DNA of 64,000 nt from Microvirga subterranea. Lineage in GTDB: Bacteria > Pseudomonadota > Alphaproteobacteria > Rhizobiales > Beijerinckiaceae. The notes below the pieces were generated by a model. It searched no databases, was not told where the DNA came from, and was given only the letters and a program-made list of their open reading frames with translations. The stretch lies in contig NZ_QQBB01000001.1 of assembly GCF_003350535.1 (NCBI RefSeq), forward strand, positions 772,115 through 836,114, given 5' to 3'. This document shows, in pieces, positions 48,404-56,871 of this stretch; position 1 is the stretch's first letter, and each line of letters starts with the position of its first letter. Both the position numbers and the translations under genes were made by a program.

Positions 48404-50146
48404 TCACTTCAAGGCCTGCATGCGTTCTCCGGCCTGCCGGATGCCGAGGGCGAGCGCCCGGGCATAGAGATCGCGCGCCCTTGCCGGGTCCGGCCGGATG
48501 CCGAACGCCCCAAGCCCCGAGAGGACGTTCGGGTCGAACGTCTCGGCCAGCCGGAAGGCCGCCTGCGCGTTGCCGGCCTCCATCGAGCGCTCGAGAAGGA
48601 GCCTGGCCCCGCTTACGTCGCCGCTCCGGATGAGGGCATCGGCCCGCCGCACGAGGCGGTCCTCCGTCGCGGGCGGGGCGACCGGCGCGATGCCGCTCTG
48701 CGGCGCGATCCTGTCCGGAACGGCCTTGGGGCTGCTGCCGGGCAGGGACGCGACCGTGTCGGCCGGGCTCGACGGCGCGGGGACGGGTTGGTCGAAACCG
48801 GGCGCCATTCCGGCCGCCGCTACCTGGATCGGCTGCGCCGGGGGTGGCGGTTCGGCCTCAGCGCGCGGTCCTTCTCCGATCCGGAGCGGCGCGGCATCGG
48901 CCGCCAGCCTGAACAGGAGCGGCGCCGGCCCGCTCATATGGGCCTCCTGCGCAGCCTGCAGCGCATCCGTGGCGTCGGCGAGTTCACGGGTCACCGCGTC
49001 CGCCCGTGACCGTTCCTGCGCGAGCGCCTCGCTCAGGCTGGCCAGGTCGGCGGCCGCCTCGCGGGCCGCCAGCGCCTCACGGTCGGATGTTTCCTTCCTG
49101 AGGGCGGCTAAGTCGTTCATGGCGGCGTCGGCGCGCTCGCGCTCCCGCCGCAGGCTCTCCTCGAGATCCGTCATCTTGGCGGTCGTCGCGCCCGTGTCGC
49201 TGTCACGTGCGGCCTTGAGGCCGCCGATCTCGTCCTTGAGCACGGCGAGTTCATGCGCGGCCGCTTCGCTGCGTTCCCGTTCGCGGGCGAGGGCCGCTTG
49301 AGCGTCGGCCACCGCAGCGGCGTGATCGCCCTCGGCCCGGTCGCGTTGCGCCTGGAGCACCTCGAAGTCCTTCCGGAGATTGGTCAGCTCGAGCTCCAGG
49401 TCCTGACGGCGGGCGTCTCCGCCCTCCCGCTGCTGCTGCAGGGCGGCTTCGAGCTCCCGGGACTTGGCGATGGCGGCCGCCGCCGAGGCCGCTTCCGCCT
49501 CGCGGGCCTGCTGCGCCTTCGAGAGTTCCTCGGACACGCCGGAGAGTTCCTTGAGGGCGGCGTTGCTTTGCGCCTTCTCCTGTTCCAGCGCCGCCTGGAG
49601 TTCCGAGACGTCGGGGCCGGGCTGAGCCGCCGCGACGGAGCAGTTCGCATCCGGAGCGTTTCCGACCTCGGACTCCTTCGGCGCCGCACCCGGCTCAGGC
49701 TTCAGGTCGAGGGTCTGGAGCGCCGCGAGCAGGCTCGGCTCCTGCAGCCGGTCCGAGAGCACGATCGCGAGCGTCCCGGTCTCGATCGCGACCTTGAGCT
49801 GACGCTCGGCCTCCTCCAGGCGCCCGAGCCGGAGGGCGGCCTCCAGTTCGGCCGCGAAATGCCTGCGTTCCGGCGAGGTCATGAGGAGCGGCAGCAGGGC
49901 CGCGACGTCGTCCGGAACCAGGCCGGGAGATATCTGGGCTCCGGGCGCAGGGCCTATCGACGGTGCGCCACTCGACGCAGCCGCCATGCCCTCGGCCTTC
50001 GGGCCTGCCCCCATCGGGATTCCCACGAGGGCGATCAGGAGCGCCGCGGTCGATCCGCCATGGACCAGCGCGCTCGTCGACCGGGGCCGCGAAGGACGCT
50101 GCCCCCTGGAACGGACCGGCGCCATGGAATGGTCGCGTCCTGTCAT
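48404..50146 (-). CDS. Coiled-coil exported or membrane-anchored protein with Sel1-like C-terminus
   Basis: 580 residues from the ATG at 50146, which has a strong GGAGG site. A membrane or signal segment is at about 27-45 (LVHGGSTAALLIALVGIPMG). The central about 180-400 is a long coiled coil rich in Ala, Glu and Arg, with repeated blocks of the form RERERSEAAAHELAVLKDE. The C-terminal about 480-580 has Sel1/TPR-like repeats (GDVSGARLLLERSMEAGNAQAAFRLAETFDP). This resembles polar or envelope scaffold proteins, but the family is not recognised. Confidence 0.75.
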   Translation of the reverse strand: MTGRDHSMAPVRSRGQRPSRPRSTSALVHGGSTAALLIALVGIPMGAGPKAEGMAAASSGAPSIGPAPGAQISPGLVPDDVAALLPLLMTSPERRHFAAELEAALRLGRLEEAERQLKVAIETGTLAIVLSDRLQEPSLLAALQTLDLKPEPGAAPKESEVGNAPDANCSVAAAQPGPDVSELQAALEQEKAQSNAALKELSGVSEELSKAQQAREAEAASAAAAIAKSRELEAALQQQREGGDARRQDLELELTNLRKDFEVLQAQRDRAEGDHAAAVADAQAALARERERSEAAAHELAVLKDEIGGLKAARDSDTGATTAKMTDLEESLRRERERADAAMNDLAALRKETSDREALAAREAAADLASLSEALAQERSRADAVTRELADATDALQAAQEAHMSGPAPLLFRLAADAAPLRIGEGPRAEAEPPPPAQPIQVAAAGMAPGFDQPVPAPSSPADTVASLPGSSPKAVPDRIAPQSGIAPVAPPATEDRLVRRADALIRSGDVSGARLLLERSMEAGNAQAAFRLAETFDPNVLSGLGAFGIRPDPARARDLYARALALGIRQAGERMQALK

Positions 50147-50220
50147 GTCGGACCTCCTTCGGTAGCGCTCACCCGGGCCGGCGGACGGCGCCGGGGACGC
50201 GGAACCTGTCCTTTTTCTGC

Positions 50221-51387
50221 TCAATCCTGCCGGGTCGCTCTCCGGTTCCCCTTCTGGCGCTCGCTCTGCCAGGCGAGGAACTCACGGAACAGGGCCTCGC
50301 GCTGGGAGGGCGACACGGTGCTGCCGTTGCTCTGCAGGAAAGCTTCGAAGCTCCTGGACTGCTCGGGGGATGCCTTCGCGGCGACGGCGCGGTCGAGCCA
50401 CTCCTGCGCAGGCTTCACGCGCTCCCACCCGGGCACCTCGGCCGCGAGGTTGACCTCCTTCCATTTCGGATGCCGTCCCGGCTGCAGGAACTCGTCGAAG
50501 CGCGAGAAGAAAGCGTCCACGAACCGCTTCACCCGGTTGTAGCGATCCGAGTTCTCCTGCCAGTTGAACACCGCCAGAAGGCTGCCGACCGCCAATGTCT
50601 CGACCGGCTTGTCCTCGTCGACGAGGCGCGGATAGTCGGCATTGGAGAACCGTGCCGGGAAGTAGGTTTCGGCGATCTCACCCTCGAACGGGATCGGCAG
50701 CAGGTGGAAGCGGCCTTCGCTCTGGAACTCCGCGATGGCGCGCACCGGCCGGCCGGCGACGTAGACGGCCGCCTGGATCTCGCCCGAGCGCAGGCGCTCG
50801 TAGGAGGAGCTCTGGTCGAAGGTGGTCACGTCGGGCTTGATTCCGAGCTTCTCGAAGATCAGGCGCGACGTGAGATTGGTGCCGCTGCCGACCTTGTCGA
50901 TGTTCACCTTCTTGCCGTCGAGCTGGCGGATGTCGGTGATGTCGCGGCTCGCGATGATGTGGACTTCCTCGTTGTAGAGGCGCGTGATGTAGCGCAGCCG
51001 CCGGACCGCGTCGTTCTGGAGGTTTTCGGCCTTCAGCTCCTCGCGCGCATCCATCTGCACGATGCCGATGTCGACCCCGCGCAGGAACATCACGTCCCGC
51101 AGGTTCTGAAGGGATCCGCGGCCGATGATCGGCAGGATCCGCAGATTCTCCCCGTCGAGCACGTTCGCCAGGTCGGCCGCGATGCGGATATAGGTGCCGT
51201 CCGCCCCACCCGAGATGACGCCGACGGTGCCGGCGTTCATGCGGGTGAAGTTCGAAGAAGGAGCCGACTGGGCGGAGGCTCCGAGCGTTCCGAACAGAAG
51301 AGCCGCGGCTGCCGCAAGTGTTCGCGCGAGAACGCGCGTCGGCGCACGAGTGAAGGTTAAGAACAAGCCTGTGGCTCGACCGGACAT
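50221..51387 (-). CDS. TAXI-family TRAP transporter binding protein
   Basis: 388 residues from the ATG at 51387 with GGGAGG upstream. It has a long N-terminal region with a signal segment (RTLAAAAALLFGTLGASAQ). The mature protein has MNAGTVGVISGGADGTYIRIAADLA, LDGKKVNIDKVGSGTN and LGIKPDVTTFDQSS, matching TAXI solute receptors. No TRAP membrane subunit (DctQM) is nearby, so it may have a sensing role or a distant partner. The C-terminus is about 60 residues longer than the family core, with a coiled-coil-like tail. Confidence 0.88.
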   Translation of the reverse strand: MSGRATGLFLTFTRAPTRVLARTLAAAAALLFGTLGASAQSAPSSNFTRMNAGTVGVISGGADGTYIRIAADLANVLDGENLRILPIIGRGSLQNLRDVMFLRGVDIGIVQMDAREELKAENLQNDAVRRLRYITRLYNEEVHIIASRDITDIRQLDGKKVNIDKVGSGTNLTSRLIFEKLGIKPDVTTFDQSSSYERLRSGEIQAAVYVAGRPVRAIAEFQSEGRFHLLPIPFEGEIAETYFPARFSNADYPRLVDEDKPVETLAVGSLLAVFNWQENSDRYNRVKRFVDAFFSRFDEFLQPGRHPKWKEVNLAAEVPGWERVKPAQEWLDRAVAAKASPEQSRSFEAFLQSNGSTVSPSQREALFREFLAWQSERQKGNRRATRQD

Positions 51388-51872
51388 GCAGACCTCCCCG
51401 GGCGCTCTTGCGCCTCGTATTGCTTCTCTCGTCTCTCGCAGCCAGGATGTGCCTGTGCCCACATCCCGGTGGATCAGGATTCAAAAGAGAGAAGTCATCG
51501 TATGCCGATCAAGGGTGCGGTCAATAAACGCTTTCATGCAGTGCAGTAATCAAAAAGAACATGCATTTACCCACGAGGTATAGGTTTTTAGATTTATATT
51601 CCTCCATCGGGTAAATCAGTCCAAGAATAGCAAAAATGCCCCGATCGGATACCGTGAATACGTAATCGCAAGCCCGATCACCGGAGGTCCCAGGGAGCGG
51701 GCCCGAAGGGGGAGAGCCGAGCCGCAGTTCCCCCGGGACTGGGGCGGCGGCGCACCAGGCCCAGGCCTTCCGGGCGGCCCAACAGTTAAAAATCTTGACG
51801 CCGCGGGCCGATCTTAACCGTCCATTAACCATAAAACGACGAAATCACAGGACAGCAGGAAATTGATCGCCC
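51388..51872. promoter_or_regulatory. 485-base gap and minC promoter
   Basis: This AT-rich intergenic stretch separates the TAXI gene from minC. It includes the perfect CtrA box at 51814-51828 and one GANTC site at 51478-51482. I see no convincing protein gene. The minus frame at 51521-51832 reads as low-complexity and has no ribosome site. Confidence 0.6.
51814..51828. promoter_or_regulatory. Perfect CtrA box upstream of minC
   Basis: TTAA-N7-TTAA with spacer CCGTCCA, 45 bases before the minC start. CtrA binding at minC is reported in Brucella from memory, so the match is biologically expected. It overlaps the likely core promoter and could activate or repress minCDE. Confidence 0.75.
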
Positions 51873-52586
51873 GTGACCATCGCAGTTCGCACCCGTCCCT
51901 CTCTTCGCTTTCGCGGCAAGTCCTTTCTGGCGCTTGTTCTCGCGCCGACCGTGCCGCTTCGTGACTGGCTCGAGGACCTCGACGCCGTCGCCAAGAACTC
52001 TCCCGGCTTCTTCAACGACCGGCCGATCATCGCCGACGTGTCCGCCCTCAAGCCGTCCAAGTCCGAGCTGAAGTTCTTCCTGGCTGCCCTCAGGATGCGC
52101 GACATCCGCATCATCGGCCTCGAAGGCGCCGCCGCGGCGGTGCTCGATTCCGACATGCCCGCCGCGGTCACCGGCGGCCGCCCGGCCGGCGACATCGATG
52201 CACCCGACCTCGAGGCGGTTCCGCTGCCGGTGGCGAGCTCGTCCCAGCCCGCGCCCACCACCGCGCTCCTGATCGAGGGCTCGGTCCGGTCGGGTCAGTC
52301 GATCATCCACACGGAAGGCGATGTGACGATCCTCGGTCATGTGGCGTCCGGCGCCGAAATCGTCGCCGGCGGCTCCATCCACATTTACGGTGCGCTGCGC
52401 GGCAGGGCCATCGCCGGCTGCACCGGGAGTTCCAAGGCCCGCATCTTCTGCAGAAAATTCGAAGCCGAGCTCATCGCCGTCGATGGGCTGTACAAAACGG
52501 CCGACGACCTCGGTTCCAAATACCGCGGTCAACCGATCCAGGTCAGCCTGGACGGCGACTCGATCATCCTGACAACCCTGGAATGA
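51873..52586 (+). CDS. minC: MinC, septum-site-determining FtsZ inhibitor
   Basis: 237 residues from a GTG at 51873. The N-terminal FtsZ-binding domain (about 1-100) includes GKSFLALVLAPTVPL and FFNDRPIIADVSALK. The C-terminal beta-helix domain (about 130-230) includes GSVRSGQSIIHTEGDVTILGHVASGAEIVAGGSIHIYG, in which the MinD-binding RSGQ-type motif is visible. It works with MinD and MinE to keep division at midcell. It starts the minCDE operon, 19 bases before minD. Confidence 0.97.
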   Translation: MTIAVRTRPSLRFRGKSFLALVLAPTVPLRDWLEDLDAVAKNSPGFFNDRPIIADVSALKPSKSELKFFLAALRMRDIRIIGLEGAAAAVLDSDMPAAVTGGRPAGDIDAPDLEAVPLPVASSSQPAPTTALLIEGSVRSGQSIIHTEGDVTILGHVASGAEIVAGGSIHIYGALRGRAIAGCTGSSKARIFCRKFEAELIAVDGLYKTADDLGSKYRGQPIQVSLDGDSIILTTLE

Positions 52587-52605
52587 GACAGAAAGAGAGA
52601 CAGCA

Positions 52606-53421
52606 ATGGCCAAAGTCTTGGTCGTAACATCTGGCAAAGGCGGCGTTGGAAAGACGACCTCGACCGCGGCCTTGGGCGGTGCTCTCGCCCAGGGCGGCGA
52701 CAAGGTCTGCGTCATCGACTTCGACGTCGGCCTCCGCAACCTGGATCTGGTGATGGGTGCCGAACGGCGCGTCGTGTTCGACCTCATCAACGTGGTGCAG
52801 GGCGACGCGAAGCTCAGCCAAGCCCTCATCCGCGACAAGCGCCTCGAGAACCTCTCGCTCCTGCCGGCGTCGCAGACCCGCGACAAAGACGCGCTGACCG
52901 AGGAGGGCGTCGCTCGTGTCCTCAACGACCTGCGCGAGAAGTTCGACTGGATCGTGTGCGACAGCCCGGCCGGCATCGAGCGCGGCGCGACGCTGGCCAT
53001 GCGCCACGCCGATGTCGCGGTGGTCGTCACCAACCCGGAGGTCTCCTCCGTCCGCGACTCCGACCGCATCATCGGCCTGCTCGACTCGAAGACCGAGAAG
53101 GCCGAGAAGGGCGAGCGCATCGAGAAGCACCTGCTTCTCACCCGCTACGATCAGGCCCGCGCCGAGCGCGGCGAGATGCTCAAGAAGGAAGACGTGCTGG
53201 AGATCCTCTCCATTCCGCTCCTCGGCATCATCCCCGAGAGCGAGGAGGTCCTGCGCGCCTCGAACGTGGGGTCGCCCGTCACTCTCAACAACCCGAACAG
53301 CGGCCCGGCCCGCGCCTATTTCGATGCGGTCCGCCGGCTCAAGGGCGAGAGCGTCGAGATGATGATCCCCTCCGACAAGAAGGGCCTGTTCGGCAAGCTG
53401 TTCGGACGGAGGGCCGCATGA
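52606..53421 (+). CDS. minD: MinD, membrane-bound division-site ATPase
   Basis: 271 residues. The deviant Walker [11 protein letters not shown] is at 9-18. The family segments [34 protein letters not shown] and [18 protein letters not shown] follow. The C-terminal amphipathic membrane-targeting helix ends in [10 protein letters not shown]. It recruits MinC and is released by MinE. The last bases overlap minE by 4 bases (ATGA), indicating translational coupling. Confidence 0.98.
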   Translation: MAKVLVVTSGKGGVGKTTSTAALGGALAQGGDKVCVIDFDVGLRNLDLVMGAERRVVFDLINVVQGDAKLSQALIRDKRLENLSLLPASQTRDKDALTEEGVARVLNDLREKFDWIVCDSPAGIERGATLAMRHADVAVVVTNPEVSSVRDSDRIIGLLDSKTEKAEKGERIEKHLLLTRYDQARAERGEMLKKEDVLEILSIPLLGIIPESEEVLRASNVGSPVTLNNPNSGPARAYFDAVRRLKGESVEMMIPSDKKGLFGKLFGRRAA

Positions 53422-53681
53422 ACCTGATGAGTTTCTTCAACCGGCGCACATCCGCGCCAGTCGCCCGCGAGCGGCTCCAGATCCTGCTGGCGCACGAACG
53501 CGGCATCGTCGGAGGCAAATCCGACCTCCTCGCCCAGCTGCGGGAGGAGATCCTCGCCGTCGTCGGCAAGCATCTGAGCATCGAGCGCGACAACGTTCAG
53601 GTGAAGATGAACCGCGGCGCCGATCTCTCGACCCTCGAGATCGAGGTCGAACTTCCGGGGCCCGAGGTTGTCCGCGTCTGA
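53418..53681 (+). CDS. minE: MinE, topological specificity factor
   Basis: 87 residues from the ATG at 53418 overlapping the minD stop. The N-terminal [25 protein letters not shown] contains the MinD-binding and membrane-targeting helix. The C-terminal part forms the dimer ([24 protein letters not shown]). It stimulates MinD ATPase to clear MinC from midcell. It ends the minCDE operon. Confidence 0.97.
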   Translation: MNLMSFFNRRTSAPVARERLQILLAHERGIVGGKSDLLAQLREEILAVVGKHLSIERDNVQVKMNRGADLSTLEIEVELPGPEVVRV

Positions 53682-53706
53682 TCGTCCCGGACACAACACC
53701 ATCATC

Positions 53707-53737
53707 TGAGCCGGCGGCCTTCGTGCACGCCGGCTCA
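53707..53737. terminator. Hairpin between minE and the convergent gene
   Basis: A perfect 10-base stem TGAGCCGGCG / CGCCGGCTCA with an 11-base loop lies between the convergent minE and nuclease-like gene ends. No T run follows on either strand, so it may be Rho-assisted or only a transcript-stabilising end. Confidence 0.5.
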
Positions 53738-53750
53738 GGTCGTTATGAGC

Positions 53751-54929
53751 TCAGGGCTGCCGGGCCCACACCCCGGTCTGTGCGGCCCGTGCCTTCTCCT
53801 CGGTGGCCTTCAGCTCGGGGGTCGCCTCGGCCGTGGTCTTGCCGCCGCCGTTGAACAGCACCACCCGCGACAGGTCCTGCCCGTCGACCTGGCAGCGATA
53901 GCTCTCGCCCGCCTTCACCTGCTCGCAGGAGATCTCCCGCCCGCGCAGATACTGGGTCAGGTCGTCGGGCTTGCCGCCGCCCGGAGCCCACTCGACGCCG
54001 AACAGGCGCACGACCTCGCCGTCCAGCGACAGGGTCGCGGTGTCGATCACGTCCGGCACGCCGCGCAGGACGCGCCCACCCGTGGAAGGCGCGACGGCGG
54101 CGGTCTCGCTCGGGCCCTGTGCGGCCGATACCGTCCCGGTCGATGTCGGCTCCGCGAATTGGCTCCCGGCGTTCATGGTCTCAGCCGGCCGATCACGCCC
54201 GACGAGGAAGAACATGCCGACGCCGATGAGGGCCGCGAGCGCCAGGGCCCCGACCGCAAGGCCGCGCGCCGCGGACGGAGCCCGGTCCCTGCCGAACAGG
54301 TCCGGCAGCGGCTCGAGGTTCTTCGGCAGATCCACCCGGGCGTCCTGCAGCTTCGTGGCCCCGGCCCTGAGCGCCGGCTCGACCCACCGGCGCCGGGCGG
54401 CGCGCGTCCACAGGTGAAGGCGCGCCTTGCCCCGCCGCAGGCGGCGCAGATGGCCCGGCCGCGCAGGCGCGGCCATGGGGGCCGTCGGGCTTTCGGCGGG
54501 CGTGGCCTCTTCCGCCGCGCCCAGGTCGAGCCAGTCGCGCCGTCGGGGTGCGAGCCGGTCCGGAGCCGCGCCGCTCTCTGCCGCATGGGGCTGCTTGAAC
54601 AGCATCGGACGCGTCCGGCGGATCTCTTCGAGCAGGTCCCTGATGGTGAAGGCGGTGTCGCGCCCGTCCTTCGTGTGGGTTCGGGGCTGCCCGGCATCGT
54701 CGACGACCGTGATCGCAAGCCCGCCTTCGGCCTCCCTGTAGCGGATCGAGGACTCGACGATCAGTTCCAGGGGGTAGCGGGCGTCGTCAGTCGGGTGGAA
54801 GTGCTCGACCTCGACGCGGATGATCTCGCGCACCCGCTCCCGGGCCGACGTCCAGGTTTTGTCCGACGAGGTTGCAGGATTGTCCGCGCGCCCTCCCGGA
54901 TGCTGGGTGGAACGTTCGGGATCAATCAT
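53751..54929 (-). CDS. Membrane protein with degenerate SNase-like C-terminal domain
   Basis: 392 residues from the ATG at 54929, with AGGAGG upstream. The N-terminal half (about 1-215) is cytoplasmic and charged. One membrane segment lies at about 224-243 (GLAVGALALAALIGVGMFFLV). The C-terminal about 290-385 resembles the staphylococcal-nuclease fold (DTATLSLDGEVVRLFGVEWAP). The conserved Glu and second Arg of active nucleases are not seen, so it is probably non-catalytic. It overlaps the proline-rich gene by 8 bases and is the last gene of that pair. Confidence 0.7.
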   Translation of the reverse strand: MIDPERSTQHPGGRADNPATSSDKTWTSARERVREIIRVEVEHFHPTDDARYPLELIVESSIRYREAEGGLAITVVDDAGQPRTHTKDGRDTAFTIRDLLEEIRRTRPMLFKQPHAAESGAAPDRLAPRRRDWLDLGAAEEATPAESPTAPMAAPARPGHLRRLRRGKARLHLWTRAARRRWVEPALRAGATKLQDARVDLPKNLEPLPDLFGRDRAPSAARGLAVGALALAALIGVGMFFLVGRDRPAETMNAGSQFAEPTSTGTVSAAQGPSETAAVAPSTGGRVLRGVPDVIDTATLSLDGEVVRLFGVEWAPGGGKPDDLTQYLRGREISCEQVKAGESYRCQVDGQDLSRVVLFNGGGKTTAEATPELKATEEKARAAQTGVWARQP

Positions 54930-55752
54930 GGGACGAGCCCTCCTGTGCAAGATTTCGCCTGTCGCGGCCCTGGTTCAGGACGACGCTGTTTTCGGCCGTA
55001 ATGATCGGTTGACTGCTCGCGAAGCTCACGACCAGCTGGAGCGCTCCGACGCCCTCCGTCCGCTTGTGGCGCCTTGGATTGGCAGCCATGAAATCGAACA
55101 TGGTGTGCACCGTGCAGACCAAGCCAGTCGGCTCACACGCCACCTTCATTGTGTTCTCTTGAGGGCGATAGCTCCGCTCCGGCCAGCGGCGGGCGAAGCG
55201 GCTTTTTTCCCGGACCAACCGGCGCACGCTGATTGTGCGGCCGTGAAACACGACCCGGTCGCCATAGAAGTCGCCGGCCTCCGACAGGGCCTCCTGATTC
55301 GGCTCCGACCACGAGGCGAGATACCGGATCGCGAGGTCCCTGGCCGTCCGCTCGCTCGCGGCGAGCTGGCTCTCGGGCTCGTGCCGCGGCTGCGCGACCG
55401 TCGGCGCAGGCGGGGGAGGAGCCGCTGGCGGAGAGGTTTTGGGCGTTTCCGCCGATTGCGCAGGGGGTTGGGGAGCAGCGGGGGGCCGCTCGGGCTGGGC
55501 CGAGCGCACGGCCGGTTCACTCGGCTGCGGCGCGGGAGCGGCCTGCTGCGGCGGTGCCTGCGGGACGGCTTGGGGCGGGGTGGGTGGCGCGGCCGGCGCC
55601 GCCTGGGGTTCCACAGGCTTTGCGGGCGCGTTCAGATTGGCCGGCGGGTCGACCCAGACCCTGCCGCCCTGTGCAAAGGCCGCTCCCCCGCTCCCGATCA
55701 GAAGCAGGAGGAGCGCCGCATGGGATGATCCAAGACACCACCGAGACCGCAT
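54922..55752 (-). CDS. Proline-rich exported protein
   Basis: 276 residues from an ATG at 55752 (a second ATG at 55755 is just upstream; GGAGG precedes both). The signal peptide is LGSSHAALLLLLIGSGGAAFA. The next 110 residues are rich in Pro, Ala and Gln. The C-terminal about 140-276 resembles a SnoaL-like or periplasmic alpha+beta domain (AIRYLASWSEPNQEALSEAGDFYGDRV). The Pro-rich part may extend across the periplasm. Unknown function; it overlaps the next gene by 8 bases. Confidence 0.7.
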   Translation of the reverse strand: MRSRWCLGSSHAALLLLLIGSGGAAFAQGGRVWVDPPANLNAPAKPVEPQAAPAAPPTPPQAVPQAPPQQAAPAPQPSEPAVRSAQPERPPAAPQPPAQSAETPKTSPPAAPPPPAPTVAQPRHEPESQLAASERTARDLAIRYLASWSEPNQEALSEAGDFYGDRVVFHGRTISVRRLVREKSRFARRWPERSYRPQENTMKVACEPTGLVCTVHTMFDFMAANPRRHKRTEGVGALQLVVSFASSQPIITAENSVVLNQGRDRRNLAQEGSSHD

Positions 55753-55834
55753 CATATCCTCCGAAGCCTCCCTCCTTCGAGGGGAGGGCCGGGGGAAGAA
55801 GCAGCAGGCGTCGCCTCGGGTTCCCGGGGGAGGC

Positions 55835-56224
55835 TTAAAGCTGCGCCAGCTCGACCGAGCCGACGCCGGAGATGCCGATCGCCTGGGCCGAGGCGCGGGA
55901 GAGGTCGATGACCCGGCCGTGAGCATAGGGACCGCGGTCGTTGATGCGCACCACGACCGACTGACCGGTCTTCCTGTTCACGACGCGGACCCGGGTGCCG
56001 AAGGGCAGGGTGCGGTGGGCCGCCGTCAGCTCGTTCGTGTCGAAGCGCTCGCCGCTCGCGGTGCGCTTGCCGTGAAATCCCGGTCCATACCAGGATGCTT
56101 TGCCGCTCTGGATCGTCGATCCGGAAGACTTCGATGACTCGGCATTCGCAATGCTCGGAGACAAAGTTGCCATGGCCGTGACGAATAGGCCCGCAAGCGC
56201 GAGCGTTTTATTGCGTTGATCCAC
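55835..56224 (-). CDS. rlpA: RlpA-like septal-ring lytic transglycosylase family lipoprotein/exported protein
   Basis: 129 residues with a signal segment (LALAGLFVTAMATLSPSIANA). The double-psi beta-barrel core includes GKASWYGPGFHGKRTASGERFD, LPFGTRVRVVNRKTG and INDRGPYAHGRVIDLSRASA. RlpA cuts naked glycan strands at the septum. No lipobox Cys is seen, and no SPOR domain, so it is shorter than the Pseudomonas enzyme (about 340 residues). It follows the proline-rich gene by 82 bases on the same strand. Confidence 0.92.
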   Translation of the reverse strand: MDQRNKTLALAGLFVTAMATLSPSIANAESSKSSGSTIQSGKASWYGPGFHGKRTASGERFDTNELTAAHRTLPFGTRVRVVNRKTGQSVVVRINDRGPYAHGRVIDLSRASAQAIGISGVGSVELAQL

Positions 56225-56567
56225 GTTGCATTCCCTTGTTCTTATGCAAGGGCGGCCTGTTTAGGGTTTAATGAGGCGAGAATAAGACTTCGTAAAAAGT
56301 TCCTTATTGGCTGTGCGACAAAAGAACATCGCTCGGAGATGCCAAAAATATTGGACGTGAATGAGGCATGAACGCGGATATAGCCTCGGCTGTAGCGAAT
56401 TACTGACGGAGAAAAGCTGCAGAGGAGCGGAACGGAGAGGCGCCGGCACTCTTGGGCGAATGGCTCCTGAAACGCGACCGCGGCTGTTCCGGCGGCTGCC
56501 ATCCTGGCGCCGGGCTAATCCCCCATGGTTGCCGAGACCGATCCTGCGGGAAGAGGAGATGCCTGCC

Positions 56568-56837
56568 ATGTCGAGACTGGCGATTGCGTGTGTGTTGGCC
56601 TTGGCTGCGACCACTGCCGACGCTCAAGAGGCTCCATCCGGACAATCGCACGCTCCGGCTGCACCGAGCACCAATGGAGTGCAGCCTCCTATCGGTCCAA
56701 AGGGAACGCAGTCGTTCCTGTTCGATGGGCGGATGAAAGGTGACGGGGTCCGGCAGGGGGCGCAGGTGGACAATCGTCACCCCAACGCTGGCGCAATCAT
56801 CGTGCAACCGAAACCGGGCCAGCCGGAGCGCGAATGA
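56568..56837 (+). CDS. Small exported protein of unknown function
   Basis: 89 residues from the ATG at 56568 (MSRLAIACVLALAATTADAQ) with AGGAG 9 bases upstream. An ATG at 56559 in frame lies too close to that site. The mature 70 residues contain GPKGTQSFLFDGRMKGDGVRQG and NRHPNAGAIIVQP and are Pro/Gly-rich. No cysteine, so not a lipoprotein. I do not recognise the family. It is divergent from rlpA. Confidence 0.65.
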   Translation: MSRLAIACVLALAATTADAQEAPSGQSHAPAAPSTNGVQPPIGPKGTQSFLFDGRMKGDGVRQGAQVDNRHPNAGAIIVQPKPGQPERE

Positions 56838-56871
56838 TGTGTCGGCGCATCCGTTCACCAGGGTCCGGACC

